25,058 bases of DNA from JAZQQB01 sp045628865 (GCA_045628865.1 JAZQQB010000061.1:1-25058); one strand, 5' to 3'; positions 1 to 6,836 are shown, counted from the stretch's first letter. Notes: generated by a model from the letters alone, not told the origin. Program-made: numbers and translations.

Positions 1-264
1 GCTGAAGAGAAAGCTAGAAAAGAAGCTGAAGAGAAGATCAGAAGAGAAGCTGAAGAAAAGGCTAGAAAAGAAGCTGAAGAGAAGATCAGAAGAGAGGCTG
101 AAGAGAAGGCTAGAAAAGAAGCTGAAGAGAAGGCTAGAAAAGAAGCTGAAGAGAAGGCTAGAAAAGAAGCTGAAGAGAAGATCAGAAGAGAAGCTGAAGA
201 AAAAGCCAGAAGAGAAGCTGAGGAAAAGGCTAGATTAGAAGCCGAAGAGAATGCGAAGTTAGAT
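1..264 (+). repeat. 24-bp in-frame tandem repeat, ten copies plus a degenerate eleventh
   Basis: The units start at 1, 25, 49, 73, 97, 121, 145, 169, 193 and 217, with a decayed unit at 241. The three units at 97-168 are identical at nucleotide level, which suggests recent slippage or unequal crossover. The array begins before the window, so its full copy number is unknown. Confidence 0.95.
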
Positions 265-648
265 GAGCAGATGAGAGAGCTCTTTGATATAAACGGTGAT
301 GTGAAAGATGGTTCAGATGTCGATATATTAGGCGGATCAGTTCAGGCAATGGATGATGGTCTTAGCAGTTTTGAGGATTCCATGGATTCTTTCTCATTCT
401 TAAAAATGTCTGATGATGAGACTTTAGATGAACAGAAATCAGAAGAAGATAACAAAGAGCTTGAAATAGTATCTGAGTCTGAAACAGAGACAGAATCTGA
501 AGATGATTCAGAAAAAACTTCTGAGGATGAAAAAGAAGAGGAAGCTCCAAAGGAACCAATGCAGATGGTTGGTATGGCTGTGTTGTATGTATTGATTGGC
601 CTTGCAGCATTTACAGGTGGAATTATGTTAAAGGCATTTTTCATGTAG
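1..648 (+). CDS. Partial C-terminal part of a tail-anchored protein with (AEEKARKE)n helical repeats
   Basis: The reading frame is open at the window edge, so the start lies upstream; 215 residues are visible. Residues 1-80 are ten copies of an eight-residue unit, AEEKARKE or AEEKIRRE, followed by a degenerate eleventh. The unit spaces opposite charges at i and i+4 (E2-R6, E3-K7, K4-E8), the pattern of a stable single alpha helix rather than a heptad coiled coil. An acidic, Ser/Glu-rich linker follows, with runs such as SESETETESEDDSE. A hydrophobic segment (about residues 188-211) lies at the very C-terminus, so the visible part looks like a cytosolic stalk held by a C-terminal membrane anchor. 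The function is not recognised. The stop lies 12 nt before the next gene, so the two are probably co-transcribed. I am sure of the frame but not of any role. Confidence 0.8.
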   Translation, partial: AEEKARKEAEEKIRREAEEKARKEAEEKIRREAEEKARKEAEEKARKEAEEKARKEAEEKIRREAEEKARREAEEKARLEAEENAKLDEQMRELFDINGDVKDGSDVDILGGSVQAMDDGLSSFEDSMDSFSFLKMSDDETLDEQKSEEDNKELEIVSESETETESEDDSEKTSEDEKEEEAPKEPMQMVGMAVLYVLIGLAAFTGGIMLKAFFM

Positions 649-660
649 GAGAATAATAGA

Positions 661-1008
661 ATGGCAAAGAAAAGCAAAGATTACGAAGCTGAAGAAATGA
701 CAGTAACCATCGATCTTGAAGATGGTTCAAGTGTTGATTGTGCAGTGATTACTATTTTATCAGTAAAGGATCAGGACTATATCGTGTTACTTCCTTTGGA
801 TGAGAATGGTGAGAATAGTGATGGCGAAGTATGGATCTATGGATATTCCGAGAATCCTAATGATACCAACGAAGAACCGGTTCTTCGTTATATTGACGAT
901 GACGAAGAATATGAAATTGTTTCCGACGCATTTGATGAGTATCTGGATAACGTAGAATTCGATGAACTCGTTGAAACAGACGCAGATGCAGAAGAAGACG
1001 AAGAGTAA
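661..1008 (+). CDS. DUF1292 family protein
   Basis: This is a 115-residue, very acidic protein. The central segment (about residues 13-80: TVTIDLEDGSSVDCAV, then DQDYIVLLPLDENG, then EEPVLRYIDDDEEYEIVSDAFDEYL) has the beta-rich pattern of the DUF1292 family, which is widespread in Firmicutes and has no firmly assigned biochemical role. The C-terminus is an Asp/Glu tail (TDADAEEDEE). The start is set by AGGAG at 647-651, which overlaps the stop of the preceding gene. A terminator follows at 1103-1145, so this gene closes the transcription unit. The family call is from memory of the motif pattern. Confidence 0.8.
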   Translation: MAKKSKDYEAEEMTVTIDLEDGSSVDCAVITILSVKDQDYIVLLPLDENGENSDGEVWIYGYSENPNDTNEEPVLRYIDDDEEYEIVSDAFDEYLDNVEFDELVETDADAEEDEE

Positions 1009-1015
1009 TTGTGAA

Positions 1016-1081
1016 GTAACCACATGAGCAAAAGGAAAGCTGCAAAGCAGCGATTTTGCGAATGGGGTTCTGAATAGTTAC
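1016..1081 (+). repeat. Palindromic extragenic element, copy 1 (GTAAC...GTTAC ends)
   Basis: The element is bounded by GTAAC (1016-1020) and GTTAC (1077-1081). Its core hairpin pairs GCTGC (1039-1043) with GCAGC (1047-1051) around AAA, inside a second pairing of GCAAAA (1028-1033) with TTTTGC (1054-1059). Its right part, GGGGTTCTGAATAGTTAC, is identical to that of the element at 6825-6885. Confidence 0.7.
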
Positions 1082-1102
1082 TTAGTTTCATAGAATTTTA
1101 GT

Positions 1103-1145
1103 CGAGTAGTTTTCGGTTGAGCCGATTAACTGCTCGATTTTTTTA
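1103..1145 (+). terminator. Rho-independent terminator after the DUF1292 gene
   Basis: CGAGTAGTT (1103-1111) pairs with AACTGCTCG (1128-1136) with one G-T pair. An inner TCGG/CCGA stem (1113-1116/1122-1125) closes a TTGAG loop. A run of seven T (1138-1144) follows. Confidence 0.85.
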
Positions 1146-1149
1146 TTCG

Positions 1150-1345
1150 ATAGGATTGTGGGAGCGCAAGGCGCGGAACAATCCGTAGAATCCGTTTTGG
1201 GGGCTTTTGACGCCCTAATCTCAGTAGGAAATTTCTTTCCTACTGAATAAAAGGCCCTCCGGGGATGCACACGCTTTGGCAGAGGTAGTTGACGGTTCGC
1301 GACGCCAAAGCTATGCTGGTATCGCAAGAGATACCCTTTGTTACA
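1150..1345. other. Non-coding block of successive hairpins
   Basis: No credible gene lies here. Several perfect stems follow one another. GGATTGT (1153-1159) pairs with ACAATCC (1178-1184) and encloses GCGC/GCGC (1164-1167/1171-1174). CAGTAGGAAA (1222-1231) pairs with TTTCCTACTG (1236-1245), flanked by a weaker GGGCTTTT/AAAAGGCCC pairing. GCTTTGGC (1273-1280) pairs with GCCAAAGC (1304-1311). GGTATC (1318-1323) pairs with GATACC (1330-1335). This may be one folded RNA or a degenerate mobile element. It resembles intergenic sequence I associate with repeats in Lachnospiraceae genomes, which is an impression and not a search result. Confidence 0.5.
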
Positions 1346-1360
1346 AAATTGCAAGATTTA

Positions 1361-1389
1361 TTGACAGTTATGATTAAACTATTTAGAAT
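1361..1389 (+). promoter_or_regulatory. Sigma-A-type promoter with no clear gene behind it
   Basis: The -35 TTGACA (1361-1366) and the -10 TAGAAT (1384-1389) are separated by 17 nt. The -10 box lies in one arm of an inverted repeat, TTTAGAATA (1382-1390) with TATTCTAAA about 23 nt downstream. The next convincing start codon is 667 nt away. Confidence 0.6.
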
Positions 1390-1395
1390 AGACGA

Positions 1396-1930
1396 GACAT
1401 AAGACATAGTTCAGTATTCTAAAATATGTTCTTTGCAATGTTCATTTACAAATGAACAATCTAAATTATCTATCTCATATCCAGGTATATATTTCAAATA
1501 TTTCCCGAAAACATTGATTGAGAGAAGAAAAAAGTATGTAAAATAGAATATTTTTCACACCGGGCTATTTGTTTCACCCCTTTTAGGGGTGAAACAATAG
1601 CCCGATCCGGATTTCGCAGAGCGAAATGGAGATTAGTATGACTACCAGGCATGCATGTTTGCTTGTGCGCAGTTTGATTTATGAAGGGAGCGTGAGAAAG
1701 TAAAAACAGCCTTACGAGAAGGGGGCTCCACAACGGAGATGAAACAAGGAAATGGGAGGAAAAGCAAGAAAAACCTAAAATCCATCATGTTTTACAGAAC
1801 AAATTGGAAGGAAAAGGGCAAACTGTAGAAAAAACATCAGGAATACCTGGAAAAGTTGAACCGAAAAAAGTTGAAATGAAGTGAGGGTCTAGAAAGAAGT
1901 AGCCATAAACACTCGTTGTTTATGGCATAA
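1396..1930 (+). other. Transcribed-looking non-coding region with a 20-bp hairpin
   Basis: The region follows the promoter at 1361-1389 and holds strong dyads. TGTTCATTT/AAATGAACA lies at 1439-1458. A 20-bp stem with one bulged T runs from CGGGCTATT (1561) through GTTTCACCCCT to AATAGCCCG (1604). ATTTCGC/GCGAAAT lies at 1611-1627, and GCCATAAAC/GTTTATGGC at 1902-1926. Short open stretches exist at 1638-1703 and about 1696-1878 in different frames. They lack a ribosome site, and the second has no usable start near its beginning, so they are at best remnants of a decayed gene. A small RNA gene or a worn mobile element are both possible. Confidence 0.4.
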
Positions 1931-1989
1931 GAACATGATTCAATACGCAAAGTCTATCATTTATGGTGATTTTGAATGAATTTACATTT

Positions 1990-2016
1990 GTAACTATGAA
2001 GGTACTGAATGGTTAC
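1990..2016 (+). repeat. Short, core-deleted copy of the GTAAC/GTTAC element
   Basis: GTAACTAT opens the 27-bp sequence and TGAATGGTTAC closes it. These match the ends of the longer copies at 1016-1081 and 6825-6885, but the central palindrome is missing. Confidence 0.4.
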
Positions 2017-2055
2017 GAAATAAGATAAATATAAGTTTGAAAGGAAATAATCATT

Positions 2056-2502
2056 ATGAGTTTACAATTAGAAATTAAAAAGAATTTGGAAAATAGAAAA
2101 AAAGAATTAGAAAAGTTAGCTGCTAGTGTTGAAAAGTATATCGTGAAAGGTGAACCTGGTCATTTGGAAATAAAGAAAGACAATGGCGGATATCGATATT
2201 ACATAAAAAGTACGTCGAATAAGAAAAATGGATTAGAGAATAGTGCGCTAGATAATAACGGAAAAACAAGAACTTATCTCAATAAAAATCAGATGGAAAT
2301 TGCCAGAAATGTGGCAATGCGTGATTATGCCAAAAAGCTTTATAAGTATTCGTTTGATGAATTAAACGCCATCAACAAATTATTATGTGTATACCAAAAT
2401 CCTACGATTGAAGACTACTATGAGACGATGCATCCAGGCCGCCAGCAGCTGATATCCCCATTCATCTCAAGTGAGGAATCTCTTTCGCCACGTCACGGCT
2501 AA
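2056..2502 (+). pseudogene. Truncated hypothetical protein, N-terminal part only
   Basis: The 148-residue frame starts after AAAGG (2040-2044), about 11 nt before the ATG. Residues 1-40 are a charged helix (LEIKKNLENRKKELEKL). The middle reads GGYRYYIK, then TRTYLNKNQMEIARNVAMRDYAKKLY, then NPTIEDYYETMHPGRQQLISPF. I associate this pattern with the front part of longer uncharacterised Lachnospiraceae proteins of roughly 300 residues that carry a restriction-nuclease-like C-terminal half; this is recollection and was not searched. Here the frame leaves that pattern after SSEE and ends at once in SLSPRHG, exactly where a transposon-end-like hairpin begins (2486-2509). I therefore read it as a gene cut by insertion and deletion. 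A genuine short protein is not excluded. Confidence 0.5.
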
Positions 2503-2525
2503 ACGTGGTGGGGTTCTTGAAGTTA
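2473..2525 (+). mobile_element. Possible IS200/IS605-type right-end remnant
   Basis: GGAATCTC is followed by a hairpin, CGCCACGT pairing with ACGTGGTG (one G-T pair), then GGGGTTCTTGAAG. This order (GAATC, hairpin, GGGTTC) resembles the right ends of IS200/IS605 elements, where the hairpin is bound by TnpA and forms the 3' part of the TnpB guide RNA. No tnpA or tnpB is present and no left end was recognised, so this would be a scar. The assignment rests on pattern memory. Confidence 0.3.
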
Positions 2526-2691
2526 TAAATCCCATTCCCGAGTTACCAGAACGCTTATCATAAGTAGCGATAAGCATCGCAAGTGTAAACTTTTACCCTG
2601 AAAAGTGAGTAAAGATATAAGCACCCAGGAACTAGCGTGTCTTTTAAAAGTGTGTTATGATAACGATAAGATATGAACGAGGTGTAGTTAC

Positions 2692-4623
2692 ATGACAGAA
2701 ATCATCAAACAGTTGCCAGGTAAGCCATATCCTTTGGGAGTTTCTATTGAGGGAAAGATATTGAATATTGCAGCAGTTCTTAGCCCGAAAAAGGAATGTG
2801 GTATCCTTTTTTATCATAAAAAAAGTAATGAGATCATAAAGCTTCCATTTGAGAAAAAACATCAGGTGGGGGATATTTATTGTGTGAAGATCACCAATTT
2901 GGCTTTTAAGCAGTATGATTATAATTTCTATCAGGATGATGAGATTATTGTGGATCCCTATGCGAAGCAGATTGTTGGTAATGAGAAGTGGCATCCGCTT
3001 CTTGGTGGATATGATGCGAAGAAGGAGCCGAAGCTTCGAGCTTCTATGCAGTCCTTTGAAAATCCATATTTGGAGGATGCACCACTTAAAATTCCTTATC
3101 ATGATAGCTTTATTTACTGCCTTCATGTGCGTGGATTTACAAAGCACTCAAGTTCGAAGGTTAAGGGCAAAGGTACTTTTAAAGGAATTATGGAAAAAAT
3201 TCCGTATTTAAAGGAGCTGGGGGTGACGGCTGTTGAATTGATGCCTGCTTATGAATTTTTAGAGGATCAGGTGATCAAAAACAGTGGGATGTCCATGGAG
3301 TACGCCACTAGACATTTTATGGATAAAAATGTGGATGAAGAAGTGCATGTAAAGTTTAATTACTGGGGCTATCAGGAGGGCTTTTATTTTTCACCAAAGG
3401 CTTCCTACAGCTATAGTGCCAATCCGGTTTTGGAATTCCAGACACTGGTGCATGAACTTCATCAAAACGGTATGGAACTCATTATGCAGTTTTATTTTCC
3501 AAACGAAATTCAGGCAGCGTTTATTTTAGAAATTCTAAAATACTGGGTATACACTTATCATGTGGATGGATTTCGCTTAAAGGGCGCCAATGTGCCACTA
3601 TATCTGGTGGCTTCAGAGCCTATGCTGACACATACCAAGCTTATGTACGATGATGTTCCGGAAAATATCATTTATGCCAATAAAAAGGCACCGGAATATA
3701 AGAACATCGCATATTGTAACGATGAGTTTTCTTCTTTATGCAGACGATATTTGAAGGGCGACAATGATTGTCTGTATACTTATCAATTGCTGAACCGTAC
3801 AGTTCCTGAAAAAATCGGAGTAGTTCGTTCTATCACCAATTATTACGGCTTTCGTCTGATGGATCTTGTTAGCTATGAACAAAAGCACAATGAGGCCAAT
3901 GGTGAGAATAACTTAGATGGTGTTGCCTACAACCATAGCTGGAACTGTGGAGCAGAGGGTGTCACCAGGAAAAAGAATGTGAATACACTTCGTATGAAGC
4001 AGATGAAAAATGCACTTTGTATGCTGTTTTTGGCTCAGGGAACTCCTTTCCTGATGGCAGGAGATGAATTTGGAAAGACCCAGCAGGGGAATAATAATCC
4101 ATACAATCAGGATAATGAGATCAGCTGGCTTGATTGGAGAATGGGAGCTAGACAAAAGGAGCTTTTGGAATTTACAAAGTCTCTGGTTTCTTTCCGTATG
4201 CAAAATCGTGTGCTTCATAAAAATGGCAATTTACAGCTGACAGATATTTATCAGTGCGGATTTCCAGAGATTTCCTACCATATGGAGGAACTTTGGAAAA
4301 CAGATTTTTCCGATTATCAGCACCATTTAGGTTTTTTATATACCCAGCAAAAAGAAAATGTATTGGAGTTTATTTTTGTCTGTATGAATATGCATTGGAA
4401 TGATCATACATTTTCTTTACCGGTAATAAAGAACGGAAGTGACTGGGAGGTTTGTTTGGCAACAGATAAATCAAAAGACAGTATTCAGCCGGGAGAGAAG
4501 ATTTTTTTGGAACCAAAAAGTGAGAAATTCAGTATCCTGGTAAAGGAACGTTCTTGCGTGATCCTAAGGGCACAGGTTGCAAAAAATGCACATATTCCTA
4601 ATGAGAAAAAGAAAGACAGGTAA
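2692..4623 (+). CDS. GH13 isoamylase/debranching-like protein lacking catalytic residues
   Basis: This 643-residue protein has the layout of GH13 glycogen-debranching enzymes: an N-terminal beta-sandwich (about 1-110), a (beta/alpha)8 barrel (about 135-490) and a C-terminal beta domain. The barrel backbone is clear in GVTAVELMPAYEF (177-189), YHVDGFR (289-295), DLVSYEQKHNEANGE (391-405), NHSWNCGAEG (414-423), and AGDEFGKTQQGNNN with DNEISWLDW (456-482). The active-site signatures are changed. VDGFRFD reads VDGFRLK, so Lys297 replaces the nucleophile Asp. KLIAE reads KLMYD, so Asp320 replaces the acid Glu. The HDGF motif reads YYGF, so Tyr384-Tyr385 replace His-Asp. The DVVYNH motif region reads QFYFPN. 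It is therefore probably not a hydrolase; a role in binding or regulating glycogen is inference. GAGGTG (2680-2685) precedes the ATG. Confidence 0.85.
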   Translation: MTEIIKQLPGKPYPLGVSIEGKILNIAAVLSPKKECGILFYHKKSNEIIKLPFEKKHQVGDIYCVKITNLAFKQYDYNFYQDDEIIVDPYAKQIVGNEKWHPLLGGYDAKKEPKLRASMQSFENPYLEDAPLKIPYHDSFIYCLHVRGFTKHSSSKVKGKGTFKGIMEKIPYLKELGVTAVELMPAYEFLEDQVIKNSGMSMEYATRHFMDKNVDEEVHVKFNYWGYQEGFYFSPKASYSYSANPVLEFQTLVHELHQNGMELIMQFYFPNEIQAAFILEILKYWVYTYHVDGFRLKGANVPLYLVASEPMLTHTKLMYDDVPENIIYANKKAPEYKNIAYCNDEFSSLCRRYLKGDNDCLYTYQLLNRTVPEKIGVVRSITNYYGFRLMDLVSYEQKHNEANGENNLDGVAYNHSWNCGAEGVTRKKNVNTLRMKQMKNALCMLFLAQGTPFLMAGDEFGKTQQGNNNPYNQDNEISWLDWRMGARQKELLEFTKSLVSFRMQNRVLHKNGNLQLTDIYQCGFPEISYHMEELWKTDFSDYQHHLGFLYTQQKENVLEFIFVCMNMHWNDHTFSLPVIKNGSDWEVCLATDKSKDSIQPGEKIFLEPKSEKFSILVKERSCVILRAQVAKNAHIPNEKKKDR

Positions 4624-4625
4624 TT

Positions 4626-5192
4626 ATGAAAATCAAACTGCATTTAAACATTGAACTGCCTTCCTTAGATGGGGCAATCAAACATTTTAAGACCATTACA
4701 ACACATAAGATTCTGGTGATGAAGGGCTGCTTTGCGGTTGGACTTTACTGGCAGGGATTAACCCACGATCTTTCCAAATATTCGCCGACAGAATTTTTAG
4801 TTGGAGCTAAATATTTTCAGGGAGATCGTAGTCCGAATAATGCAGAACGCGAGGACATTGGTTATTCTTCCTCATGGCTTCATCATAAGGGCAGAAACAA
4901 GCACCATTATGAGTACTGGCTGGATTACAGTGCAACAGCTGGCGTGATCAATTCGCCTGTGCGTATGCCGAAGCGTTATCTGGTGGAAATGGTCATGGAT
5001 CGTATTGCCGCCTCCAAGAATTATTTAAAGGATCAGTATACAGATGAATCGCCGCTTCTTTATTACAGACGTGGGAAAGAGCATTCCATCATGCATCCGG
5101 AAACGGCGAAGGAGTTAGAAAAACTATTAGTCATGTTAGCTGAAAAAGGTGAAGCATTTACCTTTGCTTATATCAGAAAACGTGTTTTATAA
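4626..5192 (+). CDS. DUF5662 family protein
   Basis: This 188-residue soluble protein starts 2 nt after the preceding stop, so it is almost certainly co-translated with the GH13-like gene. Histidine- and acid-rich motifs stand out: THDLSKYSPTEF (about 47-58), then SWLHHKGRNKHHYEYW (about 83-98), RMPKRYLVEMVMDRIAAS (about 113-130) and HPETAKELEKLL near the end. The spaced HD, HH and D residues suggest a metal-binding helical protein of HD-like character, but no enzyme activity is established to my knowledge. The DUF5662 assignment is from recognition of the HDLSKY and HHKGRNKHHYEYW signatures. The coupling to the upstream gene hints at a shared role in carbohydrate storage, which is guilt by association only. 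Confidence 0.75.
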   Translation: MKIKLHLNIELPSLDGAIKHFKTITTHKILVMKGCFAVGLYWQGLTHDLSKYSPTEFLVGAKYFQGDRSPNNAEREDIGYSSSWLHHKGRNKHHYEYWLDYSATAGVINSPVRMPKRYLVEMVMDRIAASKNYLKDQYTDESPLLYYRRGKEHSIMHPETAKELEKLLVMLAEKGEAFTFAYIRKRVL

Positions 5193-5244
5193 GAACCAAA
5201 GCGAACCAAACTGCATATCTTAAATCAAAAAAGGAATCATAGTT

Positions 5245-5520
5245 ATGAATCCATTGCTGATTGGTTTGTTACTTGTTCTACTTTCAAATGAGCAGGATAA
5301 TGCTTGCTACATGGATAACGATATGGGGAATGAACGCAAAAATAGAAACGGGATTGGAATGATCCCAAAAATGGAAGGAACAATGAAGGAGCAAAAATTT
5401 TTTGATCACGAAAGCTTTTCAGAGGCTTTGAAGCAAAAAAACAGTGATTATTCCTTCTTACGACCAGTTCCTCCACCTGATATTTTGGAAAAAACAGAAT
5501 GTGATTGCATGTTGAAATAA
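5245..5520 (+). CDS. Small hypothetical protein with hydrophobic N-terminus
   Basis: This 91-residue frame begins after AAAAAAGG (5227-5234), about 10 nt before the ATG. Residues 3-14 (PLLIGLLLVLLS) are hydrophobic, but too short and lacking the positive charge of a classical signal peptide. The rest is polar, with a proline patch (RPVPPPD) and a CDC motif near the end. No family is recognised. It follows the DUF5662 gene by 52 nt on the same strand and could be the last gene of that unit. An antisense frame over the same DNA looks no better. It may be a real small protein or chance. Confidence 0.45.
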   Translation: MNPLLIGLLLVLLSNEQDNACYMDNDMGNERKNRNGIGMIPKMEGTMKEQKFFDHESFSEALKQKNSDYSFLRPVPPPDILEKTECDCMLK

Positions 5521-5574
5521 GTTGTGAAAGGCATTTTTTTCGAAACGCATGACATTTTTTTATGATGAATTGTG

Positions 5575-5603
5575 TTAACAAATAACACATTTTATGGTAC
5601 TAT
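5575..5603 (+). promoter_or_regulatory. Promoter of the folded leader RNA and lactonase gene
   Basis: The -35 TTAACA (5575-5580), a 17-nt spacer and the -10 TACTAT (5598-5603) put the transcription start near 5610, just before the first helix of the RNA at 5623. Confidence 0.6.
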
Positions 5604-5609
5604 ATAGAA

Positions 5610-5765
5610 TAAAGAGACAGTAAAAACAGTTCGATTATATTTTTGAATGTAGCGGTTGCTATTCTCGGCCACAAAAAATGTCTGTTTCCTGGTAATTTAA
5701 GGAAACAATAGAGACCAGTGGTACTGCGGATAGTAACCTGTTTAGGACGGTTTTGAAACGATAGA
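5610..5765 (+). ncRNA. Unassigned structured RNA (leader or small RNA) before the lactonase gene
   Basis: Nested complementary segments form one long irregular hairpin. Helix 1: 5623-5632 with 5745-5754 (10 positions, one A-G mismatch). Helix 2: GGTTGCTATTC (5654-5664) with GGATAGTAACC (5728-5738), 11 pairs with two G-T. Helix 3: GCCAC (5668-5672) with GTGGT (5718-5722). Helix 4: GTC (5680-5682) with GAC (5713-5715). Helix 5: TGTTTCCT (5683-5690) with AGGAAACA (5700-5707). A 21-nt by 6-nt asymmetric internal loop separates helices 1 and 2. The architecture recalls 6S RNA (closing stem, bubble, apical hairpin), but I do not recognise its sequence. No U-tract follows, and the lactonase ATG lies 33 nt after helix 1, so a cis-acting 5' leader is equally possible. 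Confidence 0.6.
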
Positions 5766-5786
5766 TAAGAAAGGCACGGTAATGTT

Positions 5787-6836
5787 ATGAGTAAAAAACG
5801 TTATGTCGCATATGTTTCTACCTATACTTACAAGGATGATTTTGGTTTGATCGCATACGATGTTGATCTTGAGCGTGGTAGAATGACAGAGAAAAAGAAA
5901 TATGAGATCACAAACTGTTCTTATGTTACAATCTCTCATAATCAGAAATTTTTATATGCCATCACCGACTTTGGTGTACAGGCTTACGCAATCCAGCCAA
6001 ATGGCGATCTTGTGGTTATTAACAAGGAAGCCATCAATGGTATGAGAGGATGCTACTTAAATACAGATTATACAGATCAGTTTCTTTTTGTTGCAGGATA
6101 TCATGATGGTAAAGTAACAATCATGAAGCTTCGAGAAGATGGTGGTATTGGTCAGATTACAGATGAAATTTTCCATAAAGGATTGGGTAGTATTTCAGAA
6201 CGTAACTTTAGACCACATATCAACTGTGTAAAAATGACAAGAGATAACAAGTACCTTTGTGCAGTAGATCTTGGTACTGACCATATCAATATTTATCGAT
6301 TTGATGAGAGTACCGGAAAAACAAAGCCAGAGGATATTGTGTATTCAGAATTGCAGTCTGGTCCAAGGCATATCAAGTTTTTGAGAAATGGAAAGATTGG
6401 ATATGTTGTTCATGAATTGAAGAACACAGTAGGTGTTTATCAGTATGAAGAGAAGAATGGACATGCAGAGTTTGAATGTATTCAGACTGTTCCTGTATTA
6501 AATAGTGAGTCAGTAAACTCAGCAGCCAGTGCATTGAATGTTTCATTGGATGATAAATTCCTGATCTGTTCTACAGCCGGTGATGATTCGGTATCATTAT
6601 TTGATATTTTAGAGGATGGAACCTTGAATAAACGTTTCACATTACCTGTTAGTGGTGAATATCCAAAGGATGCTATGATCTTCCCTGATAATAAGCATAT
6701 TGTCAGCTTAAATCATGAGGCGGATACCATGACATTCTTTACCATCGATTACGATAAGAATATTATGATGATGAATGGTCCAGCATTAAAGGTAAACAAA
6801 CCAAACTGCTTGATCTTCCAGCCAGTAACTGAATAA
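5787..6836 (+). CDS. Lactonase-family seven-bladed beta-propeller protein
   Basis: This 349-residue protein is close in length to bacterial 6-phosphogluconolactonases of the YbhE type. It is made of repeating beta-blade units, for example CSYVTISHNQKFLYAIT (about 43-59), INCVKMTRDNKYLCAVDLGTDHINIYRFDE (in two parts, about 145-175), SGPRHIKFLRNGKIGYVVHEL, SAASALNVSLDDKFLICST and YPKDAMIFPDNKHIVSLNHEADT. RPHINCV and GPRHIKF fit the conserved histidine positions of the family. A role in lactone hydrolysis (pentose phosphate pathway or similar sugar lactones) is a family inference, since many members are uncharacterised. There is no signal peptide. The Shine-Dalgarno (AAAGG, 5770-5774) is weak and just outside the folded RNA, consistent with leader control. 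The stop codon lies inside the palindromic element at 6825-6885. Confidence 0.75.
   Translation: MSKKRYVAYVSTYTYKDDFGLIAYDVDLERGRMTEKKKYEITNCSYVTISHNQKFLYAITDFGVQAYAIQPNGDLVVINKEAINGMRGCYLNTDYTDQFLFVAGYHDGKVTIMKLREDGGIGQITDEIFHKGLGSISERNFRPHINCVKMTRDNKYLCAVDLGTDHINIYRFDESTGKTKPEDIVYSELQSGPRHIKFLRNGKIGYVVHELKNTVGVYQYEEKNGHAEFECIQTVPVLNSESVNSAASALNVSLDDKFLICSTAGDDSVSLFDILEDGTLNKRFTLPVSGEYPKDAMIFPDNKHIVSLNHEADTMTFFTIDYDKNIMMMNGPALKVNKPNCLIFQPVTE

Noticed and set aside
1..264. CRISPR-like array
   Set aside because: The repeats are directly adjacent without unique spacers and are in frame within a coding sequence.
342..677. Ser-rich minus-strand frame opposite the acidic linker
   Set aside because: It is the complement of a Glu/Asp/Ser-rich coding region and mirrors its codon bias.
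1088..1354. 88-aa minus-strand frame
   Set aside because: It crosses the terminator and several perfect hairpins, has no ribosome site and no protein-like pattern, so it is a by-product of structured DNA.
1638..1878. Short frames suggesting a small protein in two frames
   Set aside because: They lack a ribosome site and the second lacks a usable start near its beginning; a frameshifted remnant is possible but cannot be supported.
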